Below, piece after piece: positions 33,098-42,116 of a stretch of DNA of 64,000 nt; position 1 is the stretch's first letter; each line of letters starts with the position of its first letter. Source of the DNA: Salinibacterium sp. UTAS2018. Its GTDB lineage: Bacteria > Actinomycetota > Actinomycetes > Actinomycetales > Microbacteriaceae. The position numbers and the translations under genes were made by a program. The stretch is taken from positions 248,001-312,000 of the forward strand of contig NZ_CP035375.1 of the NCBI RefSeq assembly GCF_004118935.1. Direction: 5' to 3'. Under the pieces are notes generated by a model. It ran no database searches, was not told where the DNA came from, and was given only the letters and a program-made list of their open reading frames with translations.

Positions 33098-33853
33098 ATG
33101 TTCAACGAGTTCCATCATCAAGCTCGTGGTCGAGGACACGCGCTCGACGGCACGCGGGGACAGGATCGGACGCAGTATCTTTCGCGGGGCGGCGTCCAAG
33201 CGATCTGTCTCGCTGACGGTGCCGGGTCTGCCTCGCACTCCGAATTTGGTGCGCAAGCAGTGGTAGATGAAGGATGCGTCGCGCTGGTCGAGCAGTTCGA
33301 CCGACTTGTGGCCAGCACCGATGGCGGACAAGTCAAGATCGAGCTTCTAGCGCGGCTCCTCGCCAAGGTCACCACGGTCGCCGAGCGTCACGGCCATGAC
33401 GTGCACGACTTCGCCTCCACCTTTCTCGGCGTTGCGGTTTCTGGTGATCAGTTCCTCGGCGCGCATGTGGGCGATGGGGTTATTGGATACCTCAAGGACG
33501 GGGAACTGCATGTCATCTCCGCTCCAGACAACAGCGAGTTCGCCAATCAAACGACCTTCGTGACCTCTTCGGGAGCCGCAGTGTCGATGCGACTCTTTCG
33601 CGGCTCGCTGCAAGGGGTGACCGGGTTCATCCTTATGAGTGACGGCGCTGGGGAGAGCCTGTTCAACGCTCGCACGCGTCAGCTGGCGGACGCGTGTACC
33701 AAGATCATCGTGGCCGTTGGGAATACGCCCGCAAGGCTGAGCAAGAACTCGAAGCCGAAGAAGCAGTTACGGAAGCTCGTAGACGTTAGAGTGCGCAACG
33801 CGACCAAGGATGACTGTGCCATAGGCGTCCTGGGCCGACCGGAACTCGTATAA
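33098..33853 (+). CDS. PP2C-family protein phosphatase (YegK/PphC-like)
   Basis: A 251-aa metal-dependent Ser/Thr phosphatase of the PP2C_2 type. Metal ligands appear in order: D40 (LADGAGSASHSEFGA), D126 (HVGDGVIGYL), D182 (LMSDGAGESLF) and D238/D239 (TKDDCAIGVL). It would reverse phosphorylation by the kinase two genes upstream. ATG follows the VWA stop directly. The gene ends 28 nt before the convergent ATPase gene. Confidence 0.92.
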   Translation: MFNEFHHQARGRGHALDGTRGQDRTQYLSRGGVQAICLADGAGSASHSEFGAQAVVDEGCVALVEQFDRLVASTDGGQVKIELLARLLAKVTTVAERHGHDVHDFASTFLGVAVSGDQFLGAHVGDGVIGYLKDGELHVISAPDNSEFANQTTFVTSSGAAVSMRLFRGSLQGVTGFILMSDGAGESLFNARTRQLADACTKIIVAVGNTPARLSKNSKPKKQLRKLVDVRVRNATKDDCAIGVLGRPELV

Positions 33854-33881
33854 GCCCGAGCGATCAAGACTTCCGAAGCTG

Positions 33882-35390
33882 TCAATCCTCGTGGAGAGCA
33901 CGGCGACCTCCAATCATGCGGCTAGTGGTATCGAAGAGTTCCAGCTCCCCGGGGTGGAGCTGGTGCTGGCAAACGAAGGAACGATCCTTGATTCGCCAGA
34001 GCCCCTGTCCGACACCGAGACCCGGCAGCAGCTTCTGTTCGGTCCCTGTCAGGCCGAGCGCTCTTGCAGTGGCGCCGAGCTGATCGGATTCCTGCCGATA
34101 GATGATTCGCGTTTCGGCGTTGGCGAGAAGGCTGCTTGCCAGGGCTCGCATCGCGGAGCCCTGGTCGCCGACATTCTCCAAGTCGGTCAGCTTGTGGAAG
34201 ATCAGCATGTTCGCGATCCCGTAGTGGCGAGCGAGCCGCCAGTGCGCATCCATACGGCGCAACAACGCCGGATGCGACATGAGGCGCCATGCCTCATCGT
34301 AGATGCACCAACGCTGGCCACCGTTTGGGTCGAGCAGGGCGGATTCCATCCACGCCGACGAACAGGTCATGAGCACTGAGGTCAGAGTCGAGTTCTCTGT
34401 CACTCTCGATAGGTCAAGGGAGATCATCGGTAGCGTCGGATCGAATCTCACCGTCGACGGGCCGTCGAAGAGCCCGGCGAGGTCACCGGCGACAAGGCGC
34501 CGCAGGGCATGCCCGACGAGACGCCCGTCTTCGGCGAGGCGTCCGTTCGGATCTGCCTGTGCTGTCGGGGCAAGGATGTGTTCAACGATCATTGGAAGGA
34601 TCGGTACGTCGTTGCTGCGCACGACTTCGGTCAGGGCAGTGTCAATCGCCGTGTGCTCCAAAGGCGTGAGCGGTCGAGTGAGGACTGTTTCGGCGAGCGC
34701 GCCGATCAGGTCGCGTCGTCGTGAGCTGACCGTGGATGCCCAGCTTTCATCGCTCATTCCTGCCGGTCGATAGCCTTCGTCCAGCGGATTCAGCCGAGCG
34801 GCAAGCCCATGACCGAGCACGATCGCCCGACCGCCCACAGCCTCAGCGACCGCAGTGTGCTCGCCCTTGGGGTCGCCGGGGACGTAGACGCGACGACCGA
34901 ACGGAATGGATCGCGTGTAGAGGCTCTTGGCCAAGCTGGATTTTCCGGATCCGACAATGCCCGCGAGCACGACATTCGGCGCGGTGATGATGCCGCGCGC
35001 GTAGAGCACCCATGGGTCATAGACGAAGGAGCCGCCGGAGTACAGGTCTTGGCCGACGAAGACTCCGTCGGATCCGAGTCCACCTTCGGCCAGGAATGGA
35101 TACGCGCCAGCAAGAGTTGCCGACGTGTCTTGATGCCGTGGCAGGCGAAGTCGTCCGGGTGAACGCAGCTGCGCTGGTCCTGGTTCGCCTGCTGGCGCAA
35201 TGTAGGTGGTTGCCCGACGCTCAGCCAGATCGGCGGCGCACTTTGCGCGGGATGCCTGATGCTCCGCTCTCGTCTGTTCCGCTTGCAACTTCGAGGCAGC
35301 CTGCCTGCGCTGCTTACGCACTCTCCGCTTTTCGGATGCTGGAGCGACGAGAACCGAAGTATGCAAGCGCTCAGCATCATCGTGGCTCAT
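33882..35390 (-). CDS. VirB4/TraC-like conjugation ATPase
   Basis: A 502-aa P-loop ATPase. After a charged coiled-coil N-terminus (about 18-60), the nucleotide-binding core has Walker A GIVGSGKSSLAKS (144-156) and Walker B RWCIYDEAWRLM near 350. The C-terminal LPGLGVGQGLWRIKDRSFVCQHQLHP segment is typical of VirB4-type ATPases in actinobacterial elements. It powers pilus or channel assembly. ATGA overlap with the upstream gene. Confidence 0.88.
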   Translation of the reverse strand: MSHDDAERLHTSVLVAPASEKRRVRKQRRQAASKLQAEQTRAEHQASRAKCAADLAERRATTYIAPAGEPGPAQLRSPGRLRLPRHQDTSATLAGAYPFLAEGGLGSDGVFVGQDLYSGGSFVYDPWVLYARGIITAPNVVLAGIVGSGKSSLAKSLYTRSIPFGRRVYVPGDPKGEHTAVAEAVGGRAIVLGHGLAARLNPLDEGYRPAGMSDESWASTVSSRRRDLIGALAETVLTRPLTPLEHTAIDTALTEVVRSNDVPILPMIVEHILAPTAQADPNGRLAEDGRLVGHALRRLVAGDLAGLFDGPSTVRFDPTLPMISLDLSRVTENSTLTSVLMTCSSAWMESALLDPNGGQRWCIYDEAWRLMSHPALLRRMDAHWRLARHYGIANMLIFHKLTDLENVGDQGSAMRALASSLLANAETRIIYRQESDQLGATARALGLTGTEQKLLPGLGVGQGLWRIKDRSFVCQHQLHPGELELFDTTSRMIGGRRALHED

Positions 35391-36169
35391 ATTCCCAGAC
35401 CCCGCTGCCTCTTGACCGCAGTAATGCTGGCAGGCTCAAACCAAGATGCTCGCTGTGCACCGTGAGTGCGGCTCGGTGCCGACCGAGCAGAGAAGCTTCG
35501 AACGTCATCGGGCAGTTGATCTACCGTGTCCACCGTGTGGATCCGGTAAAGCGCGACGTGCGCGAAGGCGTGACTGTAGACGAGGTGGTAATCGTCGTCG
35601 TGTAGTTCACGCTCAAGTGGGCCGCTCGGCGGAACGTCGTAGACGTATCCGTTCTCCATCGCTGCGCTGGTGGTCTCGTCACCGAAGTCCCAGCGCTTCA
35701 GATGGTCGAGCCCGGCGAGAGCACCGTCGGCGTCGATCATGTTCAGCACCGCGTCCGCCTCTTGACCTTGCATGAAGACGACATTGATCCAACGAGCGAC
35801 AGTCGGTGCTTCGCTGGCTGGAACTTCGCGCCAAACAACGCGACTCGCCGCACCCGCTGCGGCGTCGAGCCGTTCCTCTGCCTGGTCGATCAGGGTCGCC
35901 GCCTGATGGAGTTCAGCAGCGGCTGCCAGCGCATCCTTGGATCCGATGGCGTGGTCACCGTGGTCGTCAAACGCGCGCGGGCGATTCTCGATGTGGGCTG
36001 CAGCGAGCTGATCGAGAACCTGCTTGAGTGATCGCACTCCTGACAGCAGGTCGCCGAGAACGGCGTACAGATCCTGCGGACTTTCGAACGTGCGCGTTGC
36101 GTGCGCGAGCCCGCGTGGTGCCCCGGATGCTTCCCCGGCGTCAGCGCCGGGATCGTAGAACGTGGGCAT
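35387..36169 (-). CDS. Transfer-region protein, unknown function
   Basis: A 260-aa soluble protein. The N-terminal half is helical (DLYAVLGDLLSGVRSLKQVLDQLAAAHIEN and a second helix DQAEERLDAAAGAAS); the C-terminal half is compact (DDDYHLVYSHAFAHVALYRI). ATG 36169 has GGGAGG 6 nt upstream; a longer frame to 36322 has no ribosome site. It is coupled to the VirB4-like gene (ATGA), so it probably serves the transfer machine. Confidence 0.7.
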   Translation of the reverse strand: MPTFYDPGADAGEASGAPRGLAHATRTFESPQDLYAVLGDLLSGVRSLKQVLDQLAAAHIENRPRAFDDHGDHAIGSKDALAAAAELHQAATLIDQAEERLDAAAGAASRVVWREVPASEAPTVARWINVVFMQGQEADAVLNMIDADGALAGLDHLKRWDFGDETTSAAMENGYVYDVPPSGPLERELHDDDYHLVYSHAFAHVALYRIHTVDTVDQLPDDVRSFSARSAPSRTHGAQRASWFEPASITAVKRQRGLGI

Positions 36170-36435
36170 GATGGCCTCCCAAGGCAGTGGAGTGATACCC
36201 AGGAGGTGCACGCACCGATCCCTTACCGTGGAGGCCCTAGCGCGGTTGGTCAATCGAGCGGTACGAGAACGATCAACATCAGGTTGGCTACTTGTATCGG
36301 TGCGCTTGCGCCGACGTGCCACGATGATCGTGCTTGCTCACCGGCTCGGTTCTCACTACGGCGCGGTAGGCACAAGAACCACTAGAACGCCACCGTCAAA
36401 CATGCTGTCTGGAGATCATCGCCTGCGGGCAATTA

Positions 36436-36858
36436 CTAGAGTTCTATGACTTTCCCACTCTTTAGAAACTCCTGGACGACCAGACTCGGGCTCTTCAGAT
36501 CCTTGAACGGACTTGTCTGAGCCAGCTCCGTGATCGCGGCAAGTAGCTCAGATACCTGCGCACCCGAGTCTTCCTGATCCGATACGAGAGCGGAGTCCAG
36601 GTTGTCGAACAAGCGACGGAAGTTCTCACGCCGTTCGTCGAAGGTTCGGTCTAGCGCTGTGAGTAAAAAATCTCGCTGCACGTGGATGATTTCGAGTTGG
36701 CTCTGTTCCCAAGCGCGAATTTCCTCGCGACGAGTCTTCTCCTGGGCAATAACCTGGACCCACTCGGTTGCCGAGGAGATAACAAGGTTGAAAGTGTCCA
36801 CCACCATCGCTGGACCAGGTTTGGGTAACATCGCTGCCACAGCTTTTGATGCGCTCAT
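36436..36858 (-). CDS. Helical coiled-coil protein paired with a membrane protein
   Basis: A 140-aa protein, mostly helical. A middle stretch rich in E, R and Q (QEKTRREEIRAWEQSQLEIIHVQRDFLLTALDRTFDERRENFRRLF) should form a coiled coil. It overlaps the upstream gene by 4 nt (ATGA), so the two products probably form a complex. No family recognised. It belongs to a cargo block between transfer genes. Confidence 0.7.
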   Translation of the reverse strand: MSASKAVAAMLPKPGPAMVVDTFNLVISSATEWVQVIAQEKTRREEIRAWEQSQLEIIHVQRDFLLTALDRTFDERRENFRRLFDNLDSALVSDQEDSGAQVSELLAAITELAQTSPFKDLKSPSLVVQEFLKSGKVIEL

Positions 36859-37853
36859 GCGTACTTCCTCAGTATTTTGATCGATGCCTCGGTGAGTTCC
36901 CCGGAGCTGGGGTCGAGGACGGGCGTGTTTAGGATCTCCTTGACCGCAGTCACCAACTGGAAAGCACGCAAGAATTCACTTGCGTGCTGATCCGAGTCAA
37001 AATCGACTGATTCCAACGTGACGAGTGCAGCGCTGGCGCGATCGGCCAGCCTTCCTAGGAGGTCACGCAGTTCCTCAATGCGTTCCTGGACTGCCCCGAG
37101 AAGTTCTTGCGCAAGCGCGATCCGCTCAACCTCAAGAGCGACCAAGGCAGCGAATTTTCTGGACTTTGTCTTTGCCTTGGACCCGACAATGCCCATGGTA
37201 AATCCGCCGATAAGGAGCACTGGAACGGCCGCGGTGAGGCTGAGAACGGCGGCTCCAGCTGCCATTCCACCTCCACCAGCGGCGATCGTGCCGCCACCAA
37301 TCGCGGCCAAGGTAGCGTTTTGAGCTGCAACACCGCTTAGCGACGCGATGGCAGTGCCAGTGCCCGCCGACGCAAATGTCGAGACACCCCAGAGGGCAGC
37401 AGCTGGTGCAGCAGCCCCAGCGCCAACCGCACTCACCACGCCGGTGACGCCTGTGGTGATGTTCTGAGCGCCCGACACGTACTTCGGGATATTTGGAATG
37501 CGAATGCGCACGCCGTCAACCTTCTTGAAGTTGAGTCGCTTCACCCGTGCTTCGTTTCGCTCTAGCCAGTCAGCGAATCGGCCAATATTTTCTCGATGGA
37601 CCATGATCTGGAATTCGCCGTAGCTACGCGCAGCTGCTTCCGTGTCGAGGCGAACAATCTCACAGTCAGCCAAAGCAGAGTCGAGCTTTTTAGCAGCTTC
37701 CTTTCGCACACCCCGACCCTGGGACAGGTCGACGGCGCCCTTGGCTGCCGCAGCGATGGCTGCCGCAGCACCGACACCGAGTGGTACCAGAACCTTCGGC
37801 CCCGCCTTAAGGAGTCTGGGAGCGCCTTTCAGTGCTAGCTCGACGAATCCCAT
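36855..37853 (-). CDS. Glycine-zipper membrane protein, possible pore-former
   Basis: A 332-aa protein. A short N-terminal hydrophobic stretch (VLVPLGVGAAAAIAAAAKG, 22-40) is followed by a soluble helical part (50-130). Next comes a long Gly/Ala-rich hydrophobic region (about 135-225: GVVSAVGAGAAAPAAALWG, AAIGGGTIAAGGGGMAAGAA, AAVPVLLIGGFTMGIVG), then a basic KAKTKSRK stop and a helical C-terminus. This resembles glycine-zipper membrane-inserting proteins; a toxin or effector role is only inferred. ATG 37853 with GGAG upstream, or GTG 37856. Confidence 0.7.
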   Translation of the reverse strand: MGFVELALKGAPRLLKAGPKVLVPLGVGAAAAIAAAAKGAVDLSQGRGVRKEAAKKLDSALADCEIVRLDTEAAARSYGEFQIMVHRENIGRFADWLERNEARVKRLNFKKVDGVRIRIPNIPKYVSGAQNITTGVTGVVSAVGAGAAAPAAALWGVSTFASAGTGTAIASLSGVAAQNATLAAIGGGTIAAGGGGMAAGAAVLSLTAAVPVLLIGGFTMGIVGSKAKTKSRKFAALVALEVERIALAQELLGAVQERIEELRDLLGRLADRASAALVTLESVDFDSDQHASEFLRAFQLVTAVKEILNTPVLDPSSGELTEASIKILRKYA

Positions 37854-38125
37854 CACGCTCCTTATTTTTGAGTCTGCTCAATGCTACTGGGCACGTTGGT
37901 GCCCCAGAGTTGCCGGAGAATTGCGTCGCCGGGCACGGTAGATCGAACCATGGCGGCTCTTCGCAATCGAGGGTGTAGTTCGCGGGCTCCTCTGCTTGCG
38001 CTTGCTCCCTCAAGCTAGAGGTGAGGTCCGACATCGAGCGCTACGTCCGAAGCAGCTCAGCCAGCCTGAACGCCGCGATGGGGCCGCAGTGAAGAAGGCA
38101 CGGTCCGCAATGGGAGGATTGGAGC

Positions 38126-39127
38126 ATGCGCATCATGGACTCACTCGAAACGGGAACGTTGAATGCTGCGCGGCGGATGAAGGCGCTCGCCCGCAATGGC
38201 TACGAGCAGGAGGATCTCGGGTCTGTTGCGCGCGATGTAGCCGCATTGTGGGAGCGGTCACTCAAGGCCGCAGATCTGAACTGGACCGGAAAGCACCTCT
38301 TTGCGATTACGCAATTGATTCAGGCGGCCGACTGGCAAGGCGCAGCGTCTTTAGACGTTATTCGGCAAGCGGCGAACGCCGACAAGCATGACGCGAGCCC
38401 CAACCATGAGTATGACGAACTCCTGAGCGCGTTGAACGCTCTCGGCAGCAGCCTCGATACGCTCGCCGAAGTTACACCGGGCCTCCTGAACGAGCTTCCT
38501 GCGACTCTCCGCGTGCGCAGGTTGGTCTGTGCCGTGTACGAGGTCTTTCACGCGGGCGAAACGATCTACTCGTTTCTTGCCGCCGACGAGACAGACTCTT
38601 GGCGCACGGCGGACGGGCTCGACGAGTTCCAAGTGGAGAACCGGCACACAAGTGAAATCGAGACCCAGCTCGCTGCTCTCTCGTCATACACGCTGAACCC
38701 AGCCGGGCTTGACGACCTCAAGAAGTCGCTGCTCGAGTCAGATAGTGAACTCTGGCAGATCATGCGCATGGATGCCAGCTACCAACAGATCCACGACATC
38801 TTGGCCCCGTACCAGCACAAACTACCGTTGCTTCCGGGTCTCCACCGTGAGGACGAGGAAGGCAATGTTGTCGCAACAATTGCTCAAGCCCTCATTGCCG
38901 GAGCCTCGCCGGTAGTCGGTCCGCGTAGTCCGGTACACATCACCTCCGTTCGCGCCGCGCTCCTTGCGGTATTCGCACAAGTGCCATCACGACTGAAACC
39001 ACTTCGCGTCGACCGATGTACGCCACAGGAGTACAGAAGTCTTGCGCGCAACTGCGTGGCGTTCGATGATGCCCTCGGCGTTATGGTCACCGATCGCGGC
39101 GTGCTTCTCATCCGCACTGGTCGGTAG
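38126..39127 (+). CDS. Unknown helical protein, HEPN-like feature
   Basis: A 333-aa plus-strand gene divergent from the membrane pair. The N-terminal 115 residues are helical and include VIRQAANADKHDASPNHEYDE, where an Arg and a Lys-His pair seven residues on recall the R-x(4-6)-H motif of HEPN RNases, although the spacing is not exact. The C-terminal part ends in a small beta-rich module (ALGVMVTDRGVLLIRTG). No family recognised. ATG 38126 or ATG 38135 as start. It is probably cargo, flanked on both sides by minus-strand transfer genes. Confidence 0.65.
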   Translation: MRIMDSLETGTLNAARRMKALARNGYEQEDLGSVARDVAALWERSLKAADLNWTGKHLFAITQLIQAADWQGAASLDVIRQAANADKHDASPNHEYDELLSALNALGSSLDTLAEVTPGLLNELPATLRVRRLVCAVYEVFHAGETIYSFLAADETDSWRTADGLDEFQVENRHTSEIETQLAALSSYTLNPAGLDDLKKSLLESDSELWQIMRMDASYQQIHDILAPYQHKLPLLPGLHREDEEGNVVATIAQALIAGASPVVGPRSPVHITSVRAALLAVFAQVPSRLKPLRVDRCTPQEYRSLARNCVAFDDALGVMVTDRGVLLIRTGR

Positions 39128-39261
39128 CAAGCACACTGACCGAAGTGAGTTCCGGTACGACCTTCGATCCGGACGCCTCCCGCATAGTCACTTGGCCAAG
39201 CAACTGATTCGTCATTCGCAGGCGCGGGCGTAGGCCGCTATTTGCATGCTCTGTGCAAGGT

Positions 39262-40728
39262 TCACACCACACGACAGAGCGGCAGCGCCGCAGCAGTGAA
39301 CCCTTGGGCCTGTTGTCCAACAAGGAGTCGCGTTTCGCAAGAAGCCTGAATCGCGGCCTGCTCGATCGCGGCGACTGCGGCATCCAGGTCGTCGGCTGTT
39401 CGTGCTGAGACCGAGATGAGTCCGGTGTAACGCAGGACGCCGTGCCCGGCGGTGAGGTCAGCTTCCTGCTGGAGAACGTCCTGAAACTCAGCGGTCTGCG
39501 AGGCATCCTCTATCTGCCCGATGCGCTGTCGTTGGGCTGCGTCCGAGATGTACTCCGTCTTCTTTTTTCGAATGTCGCGTGACGCCTGGTCGGAGCGCAT
39601 CGGTGTGCATAGCAGCGAGAAGGACCGCTGTATCCCGGTCGACAGGAGCACTGGTGCCAAGAAGCCTGGATAGACCATCGACCTCGGCCACTCTGAGATC
39701 CACAAAACCGCGTGGAAGGCCGAGTCTGTGCGTAGCCGAGACCAGGATTCGTTCACTGCGACCGGACCCGCGGTGGCGAGCGACTGGCCGAGTTCGCCGT
39801 GCCGTTCAAGCGTCGCGGCGACTGCCGGGTCGTATGCCGAACGCAGGATGACGGCGATCTCGCCACACGTCAACCACGATGAGGGCGCGAGGTCTGCTGA
39901 GCGCAGCGCGGCGACCAACGTAGACATCTCCTGGCGAAGAACAGCCGCAGCGCCACGGATGCCGCCACCGGCAGTGCGGATCTGTCGTGCCGATACCTGC
40001 ATATCGAGCGCGAGGGAGAGCGTGGTGGCGTGGCGTTCTCCAGCGGGTCCTGCACGGTCGATGAGTTCGGCGTACGTCGTCGAGGCCCAGGAGTCATCTG
40101 CGCTGCCGTGCGATGCCCACCATTCGGCGAGCCCCGTGCCGGAGTCAGGGAGGGTGCGCTCAAGAACTTGCAGCATTGAGAGGCGCCCGGATCTGCACAC
40201 GGTCGCGAGCACACGACCCCAAGAAGAGACACGCCGTTCCTGCTCACCGGGATCGAGGAGCGCGAACGCTGGGTGCGAGACCACAATGATGGCCGTGAGA
40301 GTGCCGGCGGTGGGGTCATGAATCATTCCGGCACCAGTGATCGGGTCGTCGTACTCGCGCAGCCGTGCCATGTCGCCGGGTAGTGCGAGCGAGCCCGCAG
40401 GCCGCGGCTTTACAACGCGTCGCCGGTAGAGCAGCTGTCCACCGGTGGTTTTCCACATCCACCAAAAGGCAACGGGAATCCATTCGACGATCGGACGCCC
40501 AGCGATCCGGATCCACACCACGGATGCGGCACAGAGCCATACGGGTGCCGACAACGCGATGAGCATGCCGCCTCCGGCATAGAAAGCCCACACAAGCGTG
40601 GTCACACCAATTCCGAGCGCGACCAGCTGGGAAAGGGATAGTCCGAGCAGGATGCCCCTTCGTGTCAGTCGGGAGAATTTCACCGGAATGAGGTCCCCGG
40701 CTCGTTGATTGTCGTAGTCCTTTAGCAT
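39262..40728 (-). CDS. SCO6880-family conjugation protein
   Basis: A 488-aa protein matching the SCO6880 family found with VirB4-like ATPases in actinobacterial plasmids and ICEs. After RLTRRGILLGLSLSQL there are two membrane helices (about 28-70), then a PrgI-like segment (RIAGRPIVEWIPVAFWWMWK) and a long cytoplasmic part (HATTLSLALDMQVSARQIR). In related elements the VirB4-like ATPase follows directly; here about 3 kb of other genes intervene. It starts 6 nt from the VirB6-like stop. Confidence 0.85.
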   Translation of the reverse strand: MLKDYDNQRAGDLIPVKFSRLTRRGILLGLSLSQLVALGIGVTTLVWAFYAGGGMLIALSAPVWLCAASVVWIRIAGRPIVEWIPVAFWWMWKTTGGQLLYRRRVVKPRPAGSLALPGDMARLREYDDPITGAGMIHDPTAGTLTAIIVVSHPAFALLDPGEQERRVSSWGRVLATVCRSGRLSMLQVLERTLPDSGTGLAEWWASHGSADDSWASTTYAELIDRAGPAGERHATTLSLALDMQVSARQIRTAGGGIRGAAAVLRQEMSTLVAALRSADLAPSSWLTCGEIAVILRSAYDPAVAATLERHGELGQSLATAGPVAVNESWSRLRTDSAFHAVLWISEWPRSMVYPGFLAPVLLSTGIQRSFSLLCTPMRSDQASRDIRKKKTEYISDAAQRQRIGQIEDASQTAEFQDVLQQEADLTAGHGVLRYTGLISVSARTADDLDAAVAAIEQAAIQASCETRLLVGQQAQGFTAAALPLCRVV

Positions 40729-40734
40729 GGTCAG

Positions 40735-42078
40735 CTATTCCTTCCCAGATCGTGGCTGCTGGGTTCTGGGTGGTGCTGGATCTGATCGCGGTGCGGGAGG
40801 TTGAGGCGTGGAATGAGGCGCGGGTGCAGCCGCACCCGAACCACCTGCACCGGCAGCCGCAGTTTCGGCCGTGCCACCAACAGCGACTCCGAGCTGAGGC
40901 CCGGCAGTAGCGGCAGCTTTGACGATCTCCGCGCCAATGACCGCTGCCGCTGCGGGACCAGCAGCTGCGGCAGCGCCACCGGCACCTGCACTGGCTCCCG
41001 CGCCCGCTCCGGCAGCTGATCCGCCGGACGTCGCCCCACCTGAAGCAGACGTGCTGAGTGAAGCGGTTGCTGCTGGAGCGGCGTTGGATGTCCCGCCACC
41101 ACCGGAGCCACCGTCGAGAACTTTCTTCACTCCGTCGCTCTGAGGCTTCGACGGCACTGGCACGGGCCGGTTGACTGCGCTCTTTGCCTCCTGCTCGCTT
41201 CCCATCGCGTGGTACATGTCGAAGCCAAGGAACGAAATGAACCGATAAACCATGTACGGCGCAAAGGCTGCGATGAACAGCAGCACGATGCCTGAGATGG
41301 GTTCAGTCACGGCCGACAAGTCAGCCTCAATCGGGGTCGACACCTGCGTGATTGCAATCAAGAACACGACGACGAGCACGAGCTTGGATACGATCAGCGC
41401 AACCACGAAAGCCGCCCATTTTCCGATCCATCCACGGGTGACGTCCCATGCAGCGCCTGCAAATGCGATGGGCGCGAGCACGATCGCGACGAGCAGCAGA
41501 GCCTTGCGGATCAGGAGCGAGAACCACACGATAGCGACCGCACAGATCATGAGTCCGGCGAAGAAGATCGTGACGATCGCACCGACCCCGGGAGCGGCGA
41601 TATTGATTGTGGTGAGTCCAGCGGCGAGGAGTGCGATCTTGTCGCCCATGGTGGCGGTGGTTTCTCCGGCGGCCTGAACAACCCCGATACACAGCTGATC
41701 CACGATCTCCAGCGCCGTCGCCGTCAAGGTGATGACGACGAACGACCCCAGAACCGCTTTGGCTGCGCCGAGTGCTGCACGCGAAAGTGCGGCGGGTTCG
41801 CGCCGGATGAGACCGAGGATGAGCTGGAAGCAGAAGAACAGCAGCACGATGAAGACGCCGATGCCGAAGAGCAGGTTGTAGACGTCCAGGTAGCCCGGGG
41901 ATTGGACGTCAACCAGGGTTGTGCTATCGAAGACGGTCCACATGGTTTCGATGAGCCATCCGGCAGCTTGCCCCATCGTGGAGGCGAGCCAGTCGAATGG
42001 CGCCGACACGAGGGTCGCTGCACCTTCACCGACGGCATCACACACGTTGGAGATGACAGGAATATCGCAGACACTCAT
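40735..42078 (-). CDS. VirB6/TrbL-like channel protein
   Basis: A 447-aa polytopic protein. Hydrophobic segments at about 55-80, 95-120, 145-205 and 215-290 give 6-7 transmembrane helices, matching the VirB6/TrbL inner-membrane channel component. Residues about 320-447 are a low-complexity Ala/Gly/Ser/Pro tail, cytosolic or periplasmic. ATG 42078 follows GGGAGG by 7 nt; the longer frame to 42192 lacks one. Confidence 0.85.
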   Translation of the reverse strand: MSVCDIPVISNVCDAVGEGAATLVSAPFDWLASTMGQAAGWLIETMWTVFDSTTLVDVQSPGYLDVYNLLFGIGVFIVLLFFCFQLILGLIRREPAALSRAALGAAKAVLGSFVVITLTATALEIVDQLCIGVVQAAGETTATMGDKIALLAAGLTTINIAAPGVGAIVTIFFAGLMICAVAIVWFSLLIRKALLLVAIVLAPIAFAGAAWDVTRGWIGKWAAFVVALIVSKLVLVVVFLIAITQVSTPIEADLSAVTEPISGIVLLFIAAFAPYMVYRFISFLGFDMYHAMGSEQEAKSAVNRPVPVPSKPQSDGVKKVLDGGSGGGGTSNAAPAATASLSTSASGGATSGGSAAGAGAGASAGAGGAAAAAGPAAAAVIGAEIVKAAATAGPQLGVAVGGTAETAAAGAGGSGAAAPAPHSTPQPPAPRSDPAPPRTQQPRSGKE

Positions 42079-42116
42079 CGCAGGCCTCCCGGAAGTATCG
42101 GATGAACGGATGGGTC

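Noticed and set aside
29290..33853. Interpreting the kinase/VWA/PP2C cluster as a tellurite-resistance operon
   Set aside because: No TerC, TerD or TerB-type genes are nearby; only the signalling triad is shared.
36170..36435. Possible small gene or RNA in the 266-bp gap
   Set aside because: No ribosome-site-supported frame, hairpin with T-tract or repeat was seen.
37996..38391. Plus-strand frame upstream of and overlapping the 38126 gene
   Set aside because: It is a different frame from the 333-aa gene, has no clear ribosome site, and its composition looks like a shadow.
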